A stretch of DNA of 64,000 nt, taken from the NCBI GenBank assembly GCA_029204225.1, contig CM055093.1:3336974-3400973 (forward strand), written 5' to 3'. The DNA comes from Diphasiastrum complanatum (lineage: Eukaryota > Streptophyta > Lycopodiopsida > Lycopodiales > Lycopodiaceae). The first letter of the stretch is position 1. Every line of letters starts with the position of its first letter. The translations under genes were made by a program, and so were the position numbers. The notes beneath the pieces are model-generated. The model made no database searches and was not told where the DNA came from. It saw only the letters and a program-made list of their open reading frames with translations. This document shows, one piece after another, positions 11,573 to 22,969 of this stretch.

Positions 11573-11885
11573 AAGGCACCTTCAGCTTTTTCGCTGCCTT
11601 TAGTCTAAGACACCTTCGGCATTTTCTCTGCCTTTAGTCTAAGGCACTTTCGGCATTTTCGTTTTCTTTAATCTAAGGCACCTTCTGCTTTTTCGCTGCC
11701 TCTAATCTAAGGCACCTTCACCTTCTTCACTGCCTTTAGTCCAAAGCACTTTTCGGCTTTTTCATTTTTTTGCCTTCTTCGATGTCTTAAATCTAAGGGC
11801 GCCTTTAGAATTTACATACCTTAAGTCTAAGGGCACCTTCAAGAGCTTCAGCCTAAAGGGCACCTTTGGGATTTTTGGGTTTTTC
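11573..11885 (+). repeat. 34-bp minisatellite, about 8 units
   Basis: Units start at 11573, 11607, 11641, 11675, 11709, 11743 (a longer, 52-bp unit), 11795 and 11829, with a partial one at 11855. The consensus begins AAGGCACCTTCGGC and ends CTGCCTTTAGTCT. Five units are exactly 34 bp. Confidence 0.9.
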
Positions 11886-12189
11886 GCGTATTTGCTACAT
11901 AGGCAGACCGATGTCGCCAACTTATTTTCAACCCTAAAAACAGCTGGAGAAACAAATATCCTAAGGGCGGTTACCAACTTTGTATAGATGCAAAACTGGA
12001 GTAAATGGCAGTTAAGGCATAAAATATTTTGCTCTCTCGACACTTGTAAATATATATACTAGCTTAAACAAGCTATGTAAGTGTTAATTGAATTTCTCTT
12101 TCAATCAGAGTTTTTCTGTAGCCAGTGTAATCATGCTCAACAAGCTGAAGTTATTACTTCAAGCCATTGTACTCACTGTTGATATTAAT

Positions 12190-13438
12190 CATAGTGCAAT
12201 TTTTGTCTCATTATTTTGTCGTTCATTTGCGCATTCTGTATGAATTTTTCTACTTGAATATTTCTGATTGTTGGACCAATATGTGAGGATTCCAGATCCT
12301 GTAGTAGCCTTATGAGCCAAATTATCTCCTTCATTGCTGATGTAGCTGCAACGTATTAGGATTCTATAAAAGACAACGAAATGCATTTCTGCTTTCTATT
12401 GTTATATGAAATGGATCCTCCCGCAAGAAAACGAATATATCCTGATGTGTATTTTCTGGTATCCACGTCTCTTACGCAGTTTGAATCTGAATAGGTGACT
12501 AAAGTGGGTGTAGCTTCTATATCACCATTGTAGCTCAAAGCATGGTGCTTCATAGCTTGAATGTACTTCAGTACTCTTTGTAGAGCCTTCCAATGTTGTA
12601 GGCCTGGATTGGACATATACTGAGATAATGTGCTCACCGTATATGCTAGATCAGGTCATGTGCAGATCATAGAATACATTATAGATCCTATGACTGATTA
12701 ATAAGGATACTTGCACATTTCTTGCTGATCTACTTGAGTTCTGGGGCACATGTCCTTAGACAACTTGGATACTGGATCCATGGGTGTGTCTATCGGTTTG
12801 CAGTCCTCCATGCCATATCTTTGAAGTACATTGGTTATATAGGACTCTTGACTTATAGCAATCCTTCTGCTTGCGCGATCTTTGTTGATCTCCATACCGA
12901 ATAGGTAATGAACTGGGCCTAAATCAGTCATCTCAAATTTTGATGAAAGCAAAGATTTGGTTTCTTGTAATAACTGATTTGAATTGCTGATAATTAAGGA
13001 ATCATCAACGTATAATGCTACTATAACATATCTTGACCCTTTATTCTTGAGATATACATTAGAGTCTGCAGAGCAAGAAGTAAAATTATGCTGCAACAAG
13101 AAGTAGTTGATTCTTTCATACCAGGCCCTGGGAGCTTGCTTGAGACCATATAATGTCTTATGCAATTTACATACCAAGTGCTCTTTGCCTTGAAGGATGT
13201 AACCCTCTATTTAATAAATGAATATGTCTTCTTGTATATATCCGTGAAGAATTGTTGTCTGGACGTCCAATTGGTGAATGTCCAGATCTTCTGCAGCAGC
13301 TATAGCCAACAAGGTGTGAATAGATTGATGCTTTACCATTGGATTGAAGGTGTCAGTGTAATCTATTCCATAAACTTGCTCAAATCCTTTAACCACTAAT
13401 CGAGTTATTCATTTGGATACTGATCCGTCTGGATCTTC
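12190..13438 (-). pseudogene. Copia RT-RNase H relic (element K)
   Basis: Minus-strand frames give, in order, DPDGSVSK and VKGFEQVYGIDYTDTFNP (RT start, 13435-13211), LYGLKQAPRAWYERI and ALYVDDSLII (RT core with the YVDD site intact, 13177-12698), then MSNPGLQHWKALQRVLKYI and a decayed RNase H (12637-12190). Frameshifts and stops separate the parts. It is more diverged from A, D and H than they are from each other. Gag, protease and integrase are missing; the break is near 13438. The DNA left of it (11886-12189) could hold an LTR remnant, but no ends are visible. Confidence 0.88.
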
Positions 13439-13439
13439 A

Positions 13440-14165
13440 CTTTTTAGTGATTTTTTAGCACTTAAACCCAATTTTTTGCTCATTGGAATCAAACTAACTC
13501 TCGCAGGCTCTTCTGTATCCTTGTCTATGAGATGGAACTTCAAAATTCTCTACGAGAGTTCCAGCCCACTGGAACTGAAATTTTTGGTGTCTGTGAGGGT
13601 TCTCTGGTACTTTCCTGTCTTTTTTTCTCTGAAAACTCTCACAAAGGTGGTCAGACATCAAACTAACCCTCGTAGGTTTTTCTGTGTCCTGGTCTCACTG
13701 AGATGGAACTTCATAGGGGTCTGCAAGAATTCTGACAAAGATTTGATTTTTTTTGGATTTTTTCAAGGGTTTTTTGAATTTTTTATGATTTTTCTCTAAT
13801 TTTTGCAATCTGCTTGAAACTAACTCTTGCAGGCTTCTATGTAGGTCTAGGACAGTACCCTGGAGATACTACCAATCATGCAAGGGCTAATTCACACTGG
13901 TTTTGGAGATATTAAAATCTAATGAGATTTTAGGCTCCTTTTCCCTCCAAAATACAAATTGGTATATTTTTTGGGTTTTTTGGCTGGTTGGTTTGGGTTT
14001 CAAGCCCTTAGAGGCTGTTCAGGGCCTCCTCTACCCTCTCACACCTCCTCCGCTAGCTGCGAACAGTCCAAACACAAAAAAAAAAAACAGAAAACTAACT
14101 CTAAACTCCCAAAAATCTACCTAAAACTACTCTAAAAAGCAACTACACTAGTTAGTGGAAACCTA
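13440..14165 (-). other. Leader of gypsy element F with diverged 160-bp repeats
   Basis: It lies directly downstream of F's primer site. Three diverged blocks, at about 13490, 13658 and 13816, begin (on the plus strand) CAAACTAACYCTYGYAGG. It is T-rich and non-coding on both strands. Confidence 0.45.
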
Positions 14166-14183
14166 TCCCCGACAACGGCGCCA
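14166..14183 (-). promoter_or_regulatory. Primer-binding site of F (tRNA-Asp type)
   Basis: TGGCGCCGTTGTCGGGGA on the minus strand matches the complement of the 3' end of plant tRNA-Asp at all but one base. It starts one base after the LTR end, as in Athila-type gypsy elements. Confidence 0.85.
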
Positions 14184-14184
14184 C

Positions 14185-14407
14185 TGTAGGATCTTCGATC
14201 CAACGTTGTAATAGCCCTCCCGTCTGTCAACAAGGGTTAGTTCACTGGATAGGCACCTAACTATGCATAGATGCTACTTTTAGTTAGTTTTCTACTTTTT
14301 GTCTAACTCTACCTCCCCTAACACTACTCACACTAACTCTACTCCCCTAACTAACTTCATCATGATTGTTGGTGAAGAAAAAGGATAGAATAAAAGAGGA
14401 AGAAAAA

Positions 14408-14492
<85 letters not shown>

Positions 14493-15049
14493 GATAGAGG
14501 TTAGCTCAAATGCTCAATTTTACTACTTATAGAAAAACCTTAGCTAGCATAAACAAAAAGCATGGGAAATGGAAATAACAAGCAAACCACAACAATAGCA
14601 TAAGCAAGAGTGATTAACAAATGAGGATGCTTGAGCTCTCAAAATGATAAAGTCTCCTCCTCTCTATTAAGCATGGAAATAGAGTACAAATGGTGCCTTT
14701 TTATAAAATGGGGAAGGCCCTTGCCCCAAAATCCTATTGGCTAATATTTACATTGATCCTATCCATTCATCTTGGACCCAACTTGATCCAAGGGTCCACA
14801 AAAAGTACATTGAAATTCACAAGATTCACGTGAGTCCCAATTTGGATCCAACTCTAAAAAGTAATTTCTAAGTTTAAAAATGACTTTGGGCCTCTAGTTT
14901 TATTTTGATTCAAAGGCCCAAGTCTATTTTATTTTATTTACAACTTAAGCTTGCGCGCTTATTGGGCCATGGGCTTATGCGCGCAGGATGCCATGCCCTC
15001 GCAACACATTTTATTAGTTATTTACAATTTGTTGGGAATACCCCCAACA
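14185..15049 (-). mobile_element. Gypsy LTR (element F)
   Basis: On the minus strand it starts TGTTGGGGGTATTCCCAACA at 15049 and ends GATCCTACA at 14185, next to the primer site. A TATA box (TTTATAAAA, about 14699-14708) lies mid-LTR and a long CT tract follows in the transcribed part. Sequence around the TATA box (AAGGCACCATTTGTACTC) is shared with LTR N3. The start is a near-palindrome. The coding part of F is lost; K lies beyond the leader. Confidence 0.75.
14413..14489 (+). repeat. (AG)n microsatellite, 77 bp
   Basis: An uninterrupted AG run inside LTR F, downstream of its TATA box in the LTR sense (CT on the transcribed strand). Confidence 0.98.
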
Positions 15050-15052
15050 TAT

Positions 15053-15740
15053 ATGATCACTCAGTGCATTTTTTAGAGAAACCGTGTTGTCGTGGGAGCC
15101 CTAGTCATGAATGCCAAAAAAGTCAACCACAAAATAAAAAACTGAGAAAGAAAAGTTTTGAGTAAAAACGGGACCAAGAAATATGGATATAGTGTCAAGG
15201 AATCACATAAATCCTAACGGCAAAGTTAGGGCAATTTATGGGCAATTAACGAAATGTGCAGGCCAAGTGGTTACCCAACAGACCAAAAACCCATACAAAT
15301 GAGCAGTAGGCGCACGACCCTTGAAAAAACGAAGAAAGGCCAAAAACGAAGGTACTTAAAGAAAAATGAAGGCCACCTACTAAAAATAGAAGTTGAAAAA
15401 GGGCCTCACCCAAAATTTGGATAATAAATGCCAAACCACCTTGGAGGCTTAAAAATTTGAGAGGTACACCCACTAGTCATTGACATTTTGGGCTTCTAGG
15501 GTGTACAAAAGGGAAAACTTGAATGGCCTCCCTAGCCTTTGACAAAAATGGCATCTTGGCTAGTTTTGGAAGAGAGCCTTGAATGCACCACTCCCCCACC
15601 CTCTCATGGAGGCCACGAGGTGTACTGATCAAATGGGTTGGGGACAAATGCCAAAGAGGGCCTGAAGGGCTTGAAGAATGGCAAGATGGCATTGTCAAGG
15701 GGATCCATTGGATTTTCCTATAAGAAGGAGCCAAATCCTT
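15053..15740 (+). mobile_element. LTR fragment Z1
   Basis: About 670 bp matches 38750-39418 in the opposite orientation. Both share TGATCACTCAGTG at one end and a TATA box (CCTATAAGAAGG at 15717-15728 here; CCTATAAAAAGG in Z2) at the other. Z1 is cut after the TATA box, where S1 begins. F lies immediately left of its start. Confidence 0.6.
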
Positions 15741-15784
15741 TTCAACTTGAAGATCTTTAATGAAGTTGCAATGCACTTTGCACT

Positions 15785-16494
15785 TCAGGCCCTTTTAATG
15801 AAATTTAAAATAGGCCTAGGGCAATCCAATGGTCCACTTTCATCCGACGACCCATATCCCTTGCATCTCCACCATCGATCTGCCTATTCCCAATCCAAAG
15901 ACATTTCTTGCTTCTGTGCGTCGAAACCAAGGCCTTGGAGAAACTAGGACCTGGCTACCTTCCAAAAAATCAGTCCAGCGCACTAAAGACTCCACGACTA
16001 CTTGCGGCCTCTTACTGGCTGATTGACATTCCCAGGGCACCCACAACTATGGCTTTACAACATCCAAATCCATTCAATATAGAGAGAAAACAACACTTTT
16101 TCATTTCCAATCCCTAGGCCAAGGTTTTTCTCGCAAGTTTTGATCTTGGCTAGCTGTCAACAGCTCTCTGATGGACCAATTTAGCTGCTCTAAGGTTGTA
16201 AGTTGTCCACAGCTTCAAACCGTTCTCAAAACAGTGATGAATTGATTGCGCACTAGCTGTAAACTCCAAGCAGCCTCTTTACGAAATTTCAGAATTCCGT
16301 TTGGCTAAAGTTCTGATTTAGCCGACAACTCCTGTCTCTGAATCCATTCACAATTCCGAGCTCCTTATGTCAGAAATTGTACACTAGTGCTTTACTTTTT
16401 GCTTTGTATCCGCCGTAAACCCCGAACTCTCAGAAAAACTATTCTCCCGAAGCTCTCTTCAAAAACTACATTGTACTGTGTACACTCCCTGTAC
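15785..16494 (-). mobile_element. Non-coding leader of copia element S1
   Basis: Downstream of the S1 primer site on the minus strand. It is clearly similar to 51430-52300 (S2), for example around CTGTCTCTGAATCC and CGTAAACCCCGAACTCTC. No gag frame is visible in either copy. Confidence 0.5.
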
Positions 16495-16507
16495 GGCTCT
16501 GATACCA
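16495..16507 (-). promoter_or_regulatory. Primer-binding site of S1 (Met-tRNA type)
   Basis: TGGTATCAGAGCC on the minus strand is the standard plant copia primer site. Confidence 0.8.
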
Positions 16508-16732
16508 AGATAAAATTCGCTCTAAAGAAGATGACTCACATAGCCGCTGTATTTCTCAAAACCAAAATACATTGTCCATATAGTTTTTCACTTTGGTAAC
16601 CCATGCATGGCCCAGATTGTTGTTGACGAGACGCGTGTCCCATCGACTCGCCGTGTGGCGAGGCCAACTAATCTACTGATAGAACCCATAGTACAGTAAC
16701 AAAATAGCTCTACTTTAATTCTAACTCTTACA
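16508..16732 (-). mobile_element. Short copia LTR (S1)
   Basis: Minus-strand sequence starting TGTAAGAGTTAGAATTAAAG at 16732 and ending at the primer site. It is similar to 52314-52593 next to the S2 primer site. The 3' end lacks a clean CA, so the exact edge is uncertain. Confidence 0.55.
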
Positions 16733-16849
16733 GTCCGATAAAATTTGTTTCAAGAGTCTAAAATTATCTGTCTGATGTTTTGATACTTAATGTTTGGCCA
16801 CATAATCAGATCGAACGTGATTTCTACTACTAATATTCTGTTTGAGACT

Positions 16850-17395
16850 GATATACGTAGTCATGCTTGAGGAAAGAGTGATATAGCTTATTCCGTTGTA
16901 GACAAATATTTTCCATTCGAGTTTGTTTCTTTTTTAGTTTGCTTTTTTTTGTGTTCGTTTCTTTTCAAGTTATCTTTCTTGCACCCCTTCTTTCCAACAT
17001 ATCTTTCATATGAAAGTGGTCAGATCGTTGTCGTCCCATTGTAGGTAAGTCAATTGGTCCTCCAAGAACACGATTTGATTTCGTGATCGAGTCTCATTCT
17101 TGGTTTGAAATTCTTCCCACAACTCTTTCGAGTTCGAAGTCGAAAAAAGGTCTAGCATTATGCTGTCATTCACTAAAGATGCAATAATTGCTATGGCTTT
17201 GTCATTTTTCTCTCTCCATTCACGAAGTTCTTTGTCAAGAGTAAATGGCTTCTCTTTTGTTGAATCTACCCATTGCCAAAGACCTTCGCCCTTTAAATGT
17301 ATGAGTGAAGTCTTAAATTCCAGACTAAATAATTCGAACCTTCTGTATCCAAGATTGGATTTGTTTTTAGACTGAATGCTACTGATCGAAGACAT
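16850..17395 (-). pseudogene. Copia gag relic (element T)
   Basis: An open 129-residue frame from ATG at 17395 begins MSSISSIQSK and carries the gag-type stretch LWQWVDSTKEKPFTLDKELREW and FQTKNETRSRNQIVFLEDQL. It continues in frame with stops to about 16850 (HMKDMLERRG), where it is cut next to S1. It belongs to a copia lineage different from A, D, H and J. The LTR and primer site of T lie just upstream. Confidence 0.75.
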
Positions 17396-17424
17396 CTAAT
17401 CTTCTGAATAAGCTCTTGATAAGG

Positions 17425-17438
17425 GTGATATGATAACA
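17425..17438 (-). promoter_or_regulatory. Degenerate primer-binding site of T
   Basis: TGTTATCATATCAC differs from TGGTATCAGAGC mainly at G to T positions. It adjoins the LTR end and lies 30 bases before gag. Confidence 0.5.
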
Positions 17439-17439
17439 C

Positions 17440-17915
17440 TGAGGATTGCTTTGAATACCTCTATAGGAAAATACTGGAAATTTTCCTTCAAGAATGCGAT
17501 GAAAGTTCGAATAAATTAAACGAATATCAACATCTCCAATCGTGTCTAACTCTGGTCTATGTAATAATAGAGCAGGTTCTAGTTTAATTGAATAAAGCGT
17601 GTGGATTTAAGCATATGTATGGGTGTGATAGAGAATTTTAGATAATCAGAACAATTGTGATGTTTGATCTTTTATTCTACTAGAAATAAGTAAGAAACAC
17701 CAATGAAGAAGAATCATCTATTGACAACTTTGATCAATCGAATATTTATAGTTCTGATTCTGATTCTTATACATACATCTCTTGCTTCTCCTTTCTACCT
17801 TGTGTTTACAATGTATAAGTGTACATGTATTTATATTGTTGCAAGATAGGTCTTTTGGCCTTCTTCCTTCTATAACAGTCGATCTAACTGTTAAGATGAT
17901 TGATATACAATAACA
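17440..17915 (-). mobile_element. Copia LTR of element T (476 bp)
   Basis: On the minus strand it starts TGTTATTGTATATC at 17915 and ends CAATCCTCA at 17440, next to the primer site. A TATA box (CTATAAATATT, 17741-17751) and a downstream AATAAA fit promoter and poly(A) signal. Confidence 0.65.
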
Positions 17916-18529
17916 TTTTGTTTTCAGAGTTCATTTATCTTTCGAGTTTGTTTATCTTTCGAGTTCATTTATTTTTTGAACAAGAATAAAGTTCGAACAA
18001 GAATAACAAATATTTCAAATTCGGTTTCTCAACCTTTGTCGATTAAACTGTTCACTTTGTTAGTAGAATTGAGACTCGTCGTCGAGATGTTCTACATATG
18101 CAAATTGTGTTTTGCTTGTATATTGACATTGAATAATTTTTATATTCAACTCATTTCAGGTTGAATGATTTTGGAGTTGTGAAGACTGATCTTAAAGATC
18201 AGTTGTAAAATGTTTGTCGTGTTGCTGAGTGTAATATCGATTATTTTCAAAACAAATTCTCAGTAGAAAAGTTGAGAGAAGTTGAGAGAATACGAAGCCT
18301 TGAGACTAAAACACCATGCACGGCCATGTGGTACCCCTTCACCAGATACGTGTTGGCTCGAGTTCTATTTGAGGTAAACTACACCTTTGACATATTGTTT
18401 GTGGCATTAAAATGTACTTATATAACTGGGAATACATAACGTCTTTTTGAGTTAATTTTTTAAAAGCGTTTTCTCTTTTTGTGTATTGCCAGACTGATAT
18501 TAACAAAGAGTTGGAAGGATAGTAGAATA
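17916..18529. other. No gene recognised
   Basis: AT-rich sequence flanking the T LTR; no domain or repeat is identified. Confidence 0.4.
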
Positions 18530-18760
18530 AAGATTAATATGTCAACAAGTCTACAACAAGCACCATTGCACTGATCAATAACCATCTCCAGCTCATCAAT
18601 AAAATGCCTTGAAGAGAGTAGGTGAAAGGGAGCAACCTTGCTTCACCCTATGGTACTCAATATCTGCTCAGAAATACTTGAGTCACCTCTGAAACATCTT
18701 TTTGGGCGTAGTGAATGCAAGTTTTGGGCAAGATATGTTCAAGAAAGCTGTCAATATGGG
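18530..18760 (-). pseudogene. LINE (non-LTR) reverse transcriptase relic
   Basis: On the minus strand one frame reads AFTTPKKMFQR, stop, LKYF, stop, ADIEYHR then VKQGCSLSPTLFKAF (18646-18602). The last is the G(V/I)xQGCPLSPxLF block of LINE reverse transcriptases. FIDELEMVIDQ follows after a one-base frame change. Everything outside about 230 bp has decayed. The RT would copy LINE RNA at a nicked target; this copy is dead. Confidence 0.7.
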
Positions 18761-18764
18761 ACCA

Positions 18765-20122
18765 CAAGGCCCAGGAGTCTCTTTTGGCTTGGAGAAACTA
18801 CATGTTTTGAGATGCTCTACTATAAAGAACGAGATCAAAAATTGATGGTTGAGCATTCGTCTTGGAGCCATGCATGCACAATTTGGGGTGCCGGGTAGTG
18901 ACAAAGACTATAGAGTCTGAGTAGCTAAGGAGACTTGGAATATTTGGTAGAAAAATCCAATGCTACTATGCAAGAGTGCTTGTCAATAGGTACACATCAT
19001 TCTCATTGCAACATATTTTAGAAACAATTTTAATTGGAATTTCATATATATTCAAAAATGTGTTCTCTTTTAGCACTTTTGAAAATGTTAGCCTTGGTTT
19101 TCTTCATGAACAAAAAATTTATGCTTGCCAACTAGCAGCACCTTGACTGCATATAATATGAAGTTCAAAACAAAATATAGAAAACAAATATTTTCTATTG
19201 GTGTGATAAAACTATGGTAGAATATTTTTATGTCATGTCATATTGACTTCAAAATCTAGGTATATCAAAAATTACTTAGTTTCTCCTCAGTAGCAACTAA
19301 ATACGCTAGTTTGTTGTTGCAAGCACTTTTGGAAACTTGGACTTTCCAAGCACATTTGAAGTGCCCCTTAGTTCAAACACAAAAACGAATTTTCTAGGTG
19401 GTCTCTACCTTTATTGCTCATATGGCATTTATGTTTTGATGGTTGCTACTTTTTGGAGTGTGGTGTTTTCACATTAATTGGCATGCCTACTTTATACATA
19501 AACATTGGTCGTTTGATTGGAATGCACTAATGTATTGGTTCACAATGTGCTTTGGTCCCTTACTTCTACATTAACATTATAGCTTTGGAAATGAGGATAG
19601 GTGTAAGGTTACTGTTGGCTATTGATACTTCAAGGATATGGATCTCTAAAGGCACATGGTATCAATTCAACGCATATTCTTACATTTGCATATTAAAAAT
19701 TTTAGCCCAATTTACCACATTGCCAAAATATCCAACTATTAAGTAACTAAACTTGCAAAACTCGCAAAATATTTACTCGCACAATGTCTAAACTCACCAT
19801 GATGAGTCTACTTTGAGTCAGGCAAACCTAGAACCCTAATTTCCAGCCTTGTAGACCCAAAATAGCAAAAATCACTTAAACCACCCTACAGGCTTGTAGT
19901 TTTGACATCTAGATTCATCGTCTTTAAGCAATGATTTTTTAAACCTTCTTCATGTACCTAGTAGTTGCCATCACCGAGCCGTACAGGTACAACTATAGCT
20001 TGGCACATCTCATCCAAGAAGAGATCTCCAAGGATTTGTTATCCCCAAAAAAACAGAAAAAGTTGGCAATGAGTTAAGCGAAGGGCCTTGTCGATTTCTA
20101 GATAGCTTTCCCAACAGATCCT
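18765..20122. other. No gene recognised
   Basis: Diffuse AT-rich sequence between the LINE relic and LTR N2, with no supported frame or repeat. Confidence 0.4.
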
Positions 20123-20456
<334 letters not shown>

Positions 20457-20463
20457 CACTTAT

Positions 20464-20528
20464 ATGGCGTACCCCGATGGAGACCACCCCCCAGATGTGT
20501 ATGACAAGGGGCCCTCCAACGACACCAC
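20464..20528 (+). pseudogene. 5' part of unknown element M's reading frame
   Basis: It starts ATG-GCG-TAC-CCC at 20464 (MAYPDGDHPPDVYDKG) and is cut by element A. The frame resumes at 30093 without change once A and one copy of the target duplication are removed. Function unknown; see 30093-31799. Confidence 0.55.
20524..20528 (+). repeat. Target-site duplication of element A (left copy)
   Basis: ACCAC here and at 30093-30097 directly flank the outer ends of the two A LTRs. Five bases is the usual length for LTR elements. Confidence 0.75.
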
Positions 20529-20658
20529 TATTGAAATGGAAAAATAATCCATCTTGACTTTAGGCTTGCTACAAACATCGTACCATGCAAGTATGTTGTT
20601 CCATAAATACAAAGTTTGGCCAAGATAGAACTCGAGCTATATGGATTTGAGATAGTCT
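20529..20658 (+). mobile_element. A 5' LTR fragment
   Basis: The first 130 bp match the start of A's 3' LTR (29307 on), for example GAAATGGAAAAATAATCC and CATGCAAGTATGTTG. The TG start is mutated to TA. Identity stops abruptly at 20658, where B-related sequence begins. Confidence 0.85.
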
Positions 20659-20880
20659 CTCTATGCAAATCTAAGATTAGAGTGATTAACCATCTACAAC
20701 TAACCAGAGAATTACAAGAGTGGCAGTTTAGCCACCACCTAGGGAGTATCTGCTGATGTCATGCCATCAGGTCAGATCTCTATACTTCTGGTCCTTGCGT
20801 GATCTCTGGTGGTACTCGGAGCGTGAGGACAGACCGGGTTTTGTTTCCACCCTTGGTTTCGTTTACCTCGTTCACCTTTC
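20659..20880 (-). mobile_element. Possible 3' LTR remnant of B
   Basis: Non-coding DNA directly after B's last stop. It has no match elsewhere in the window, so LTR identity rests on position only. Confidence 0.3.
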
Positions 20881-20882
20881 TC

Positions 20883-21479
20883 TCATATAGGATCGCAAGG
20901 GAATCTTGTTCGTGGATCATTCGTGTTCGCGAACCGCTGGTCTTCGTCTTTGTTGACTTTCGTGTTCACGAAAATCTTCGTGTTTCGTGTCTTCAGATGT
21001 TCAAGTTTGCGAACATGTTCGTTATCGTCTTCGTTGACTTTCATGTTCGCGAAACTCTTAGTGTTTCGTGTCTTTAGATGTTCGAGTTTGCAAACATGCT
21101 CATCAGGCGAGGGGTCGTAAGCTAGCAAGGCTTTGTATTCAGAAACACTTTGTTTCTTCAGCTCCCTCTCAAAGCATGGTAGCTTTATGATCCCGAGACT
21201 GCTCCTTTGCCTCTCAAAGAGTCCTTTGTCCAGAGCCTTTGTGAAGATGTCAACAACCATATCTTTCGTTCCGATGAAGGTGGTCTGCACCATCTTCTTC
21301 TCAATCAGATCCCTGATCAAGTGATACTTGATCGCAATGTGCTTCGTCCTGGAATGGAACACGGGATCCTTCGTGAGGTGTATTGAAGAGGTGTTGTCCA
21401 TCTGCAAGACCAGTGGCTCATTCCTTGTTTCGTCCAATTCGTCCAGGAACTGCCTTAGCCAAATTATCTTGTTGGCCAT
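20883..21479 (-). pseudogene. B RNase H end with C-terminal tandem repeats
   Basis: It begins MANKIIWLRQFLDELDET, then NTSSIHLTKDPVFHSRTKHI (the copia RNase H end), then DIFTKAL. After that it carries an unusual tail: units of about 27 residues containing KLEHLKTRNTK, repeated twice with a third partial copy. RNase H removes the RNA template during reverse transcription. The tail is not part of the usual copia RNase H. Confidence 0.85.
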
Positions 21480-21553
21480 CTTTGTTGCTGCTACGTATTC
21501 TGCTTCGCAGGACGACTGGGCTACAATGGTTTGCTTCTTGTTGACCCAGAGAA

Positions 21554-22804
21554 CTACTGCTCTTGATGCGATGGTGCATCCTCCTTAAATGCTTTTACAA
21601 TCGTCCCTGAGAGATGCCCAGATGGCGTCGCTGTAGGAAAGTATCCTGAGACCTGACCATGACAATAACACAAGTCATAATCCCTCATTAATTGAAGATA
21701 TTGCAAAATTCGTTTCACAATCTTCCAATGTGTCAAGCCTGGATTCGTACAAAATTGGCTCATCCTGAATATTGCATAAGCAATATCAAGACGTGTGTTG
21801 TCTACAAGGTACATCAGTGAATCTATCAGCCTTCTGTAGGGAGTGAGCTACATCTGTTCTCTTTCTTCCTCAGTCTTTGGACAGTCGCCATTTGTTAGCA
21901 CCGTTCCTGCGAGCATTGGAGTGTTTTCTCCTTTGCAGTTCAGCATCCCAAAGTCCTCTAGGATCTTCTGGGTGTATCTGGAGTGGTGAAGGTATAACTT
22001 GCCTCCCTCATAGTCCCTTTCAATTTGTAAGCCTAGGTAGCACCTGGCTTCTCCCAGATCCACTATCTCGAAATGTTTCAAGATGTATGTCTTTACTTCA
22101 GCAATTAGCCGCTCACTCCTGCAAAGTATCAAAGTGTCGTCCACATATATAGCCACTATGATGATCTGCCCATCTGTAACTCTGACATACACATTGGAGT
22201 CAGCCAACAGAGGCTTGAATCCCAATGATTTCAGGGCCTGATCCTTCTTCTTATACCATTGTCGGGCTGATTGCTTCAGACCATAGATGCTTCTATGCAT
22301 TCTGCATACATAGTTAGGAAGTGAATTTGAGACAAATCCTGGGAGTTGATCCATGTAGACTTCTTCATCTAATTTTCCATGCAAGAAGGCTGTCTTCTCG
22401 TCCACAATGTGGATCCTGAGGTCCTAAGTTGTTGCATATGCGAACAACAGTCGGAGGGATGAATGTTTGACAACAAGAGAGAAGGTTTTAGAATAGTCAA
22501 TACTGTATCTCTGAGAGAAACCCTTCACTACTAGTCTTGCCTTGTATTTCGTCACACTCCCGTCTGGTCCATATTTGAGTTTGAAAACCCATTTTCATTT
22601 GACAGTCTTGTGCTTATGAGGTAATGGCTCCAACGTCCATACCTGGTTCTTCCTCATGGACTCCATCTCTTTGTTCATGGCTTGGATCCATTTGTCCTTT
22701 TCTGGAACTTCAATCGCCTCCTCAAATGTCTGTGGTTCACCATTGAACCTGTAGAATTCTTCTGATGTGAAAGCTGAGTTGTCTGGCACAAATCTTGTTG
22801 GCAC
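21554..22804 (-). pseudogene. B reverse transcriptase, frameshifted
   Basis: Frames at 22804-22595 (FEEAIEVPEKDKWIQAMNKE), 22405-21848 (FLHGKLDEEVYMDQLPGF, SIYGLKQSARQWYK, AIYVDDTLILC) and 21814-21554 (RMSQFCTNPGLTHWKIVKRI) form a copia RT. The catalytic YVDD is intact. Stops and frame changes at about 22410, 22590 and 21830 make it non-functional. Confidence 0.9.
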
Positions 22805-22969
22805 TCTTTTTGGTCTTGTTGACCTTCTGGGAGATCCTCCCGAAATAGCTATACCTTTGCCCTTGTCTGCTCTGCTCAGTCCAGAACCATCTTGGTTTAC
22901 AGGAACTACGGTGGCATGTTGTCTCTCGATTCTTTCTTCGTCTGGTTCGTCGTTCGAATGGGAGACGAC

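Noticed and set aside
11573-11885. CRISPR-like regular repeats of 34 bp
   Set aside because: Units are directly adjacent without spacers, and the context is a plant genome; this is a minisatellite.
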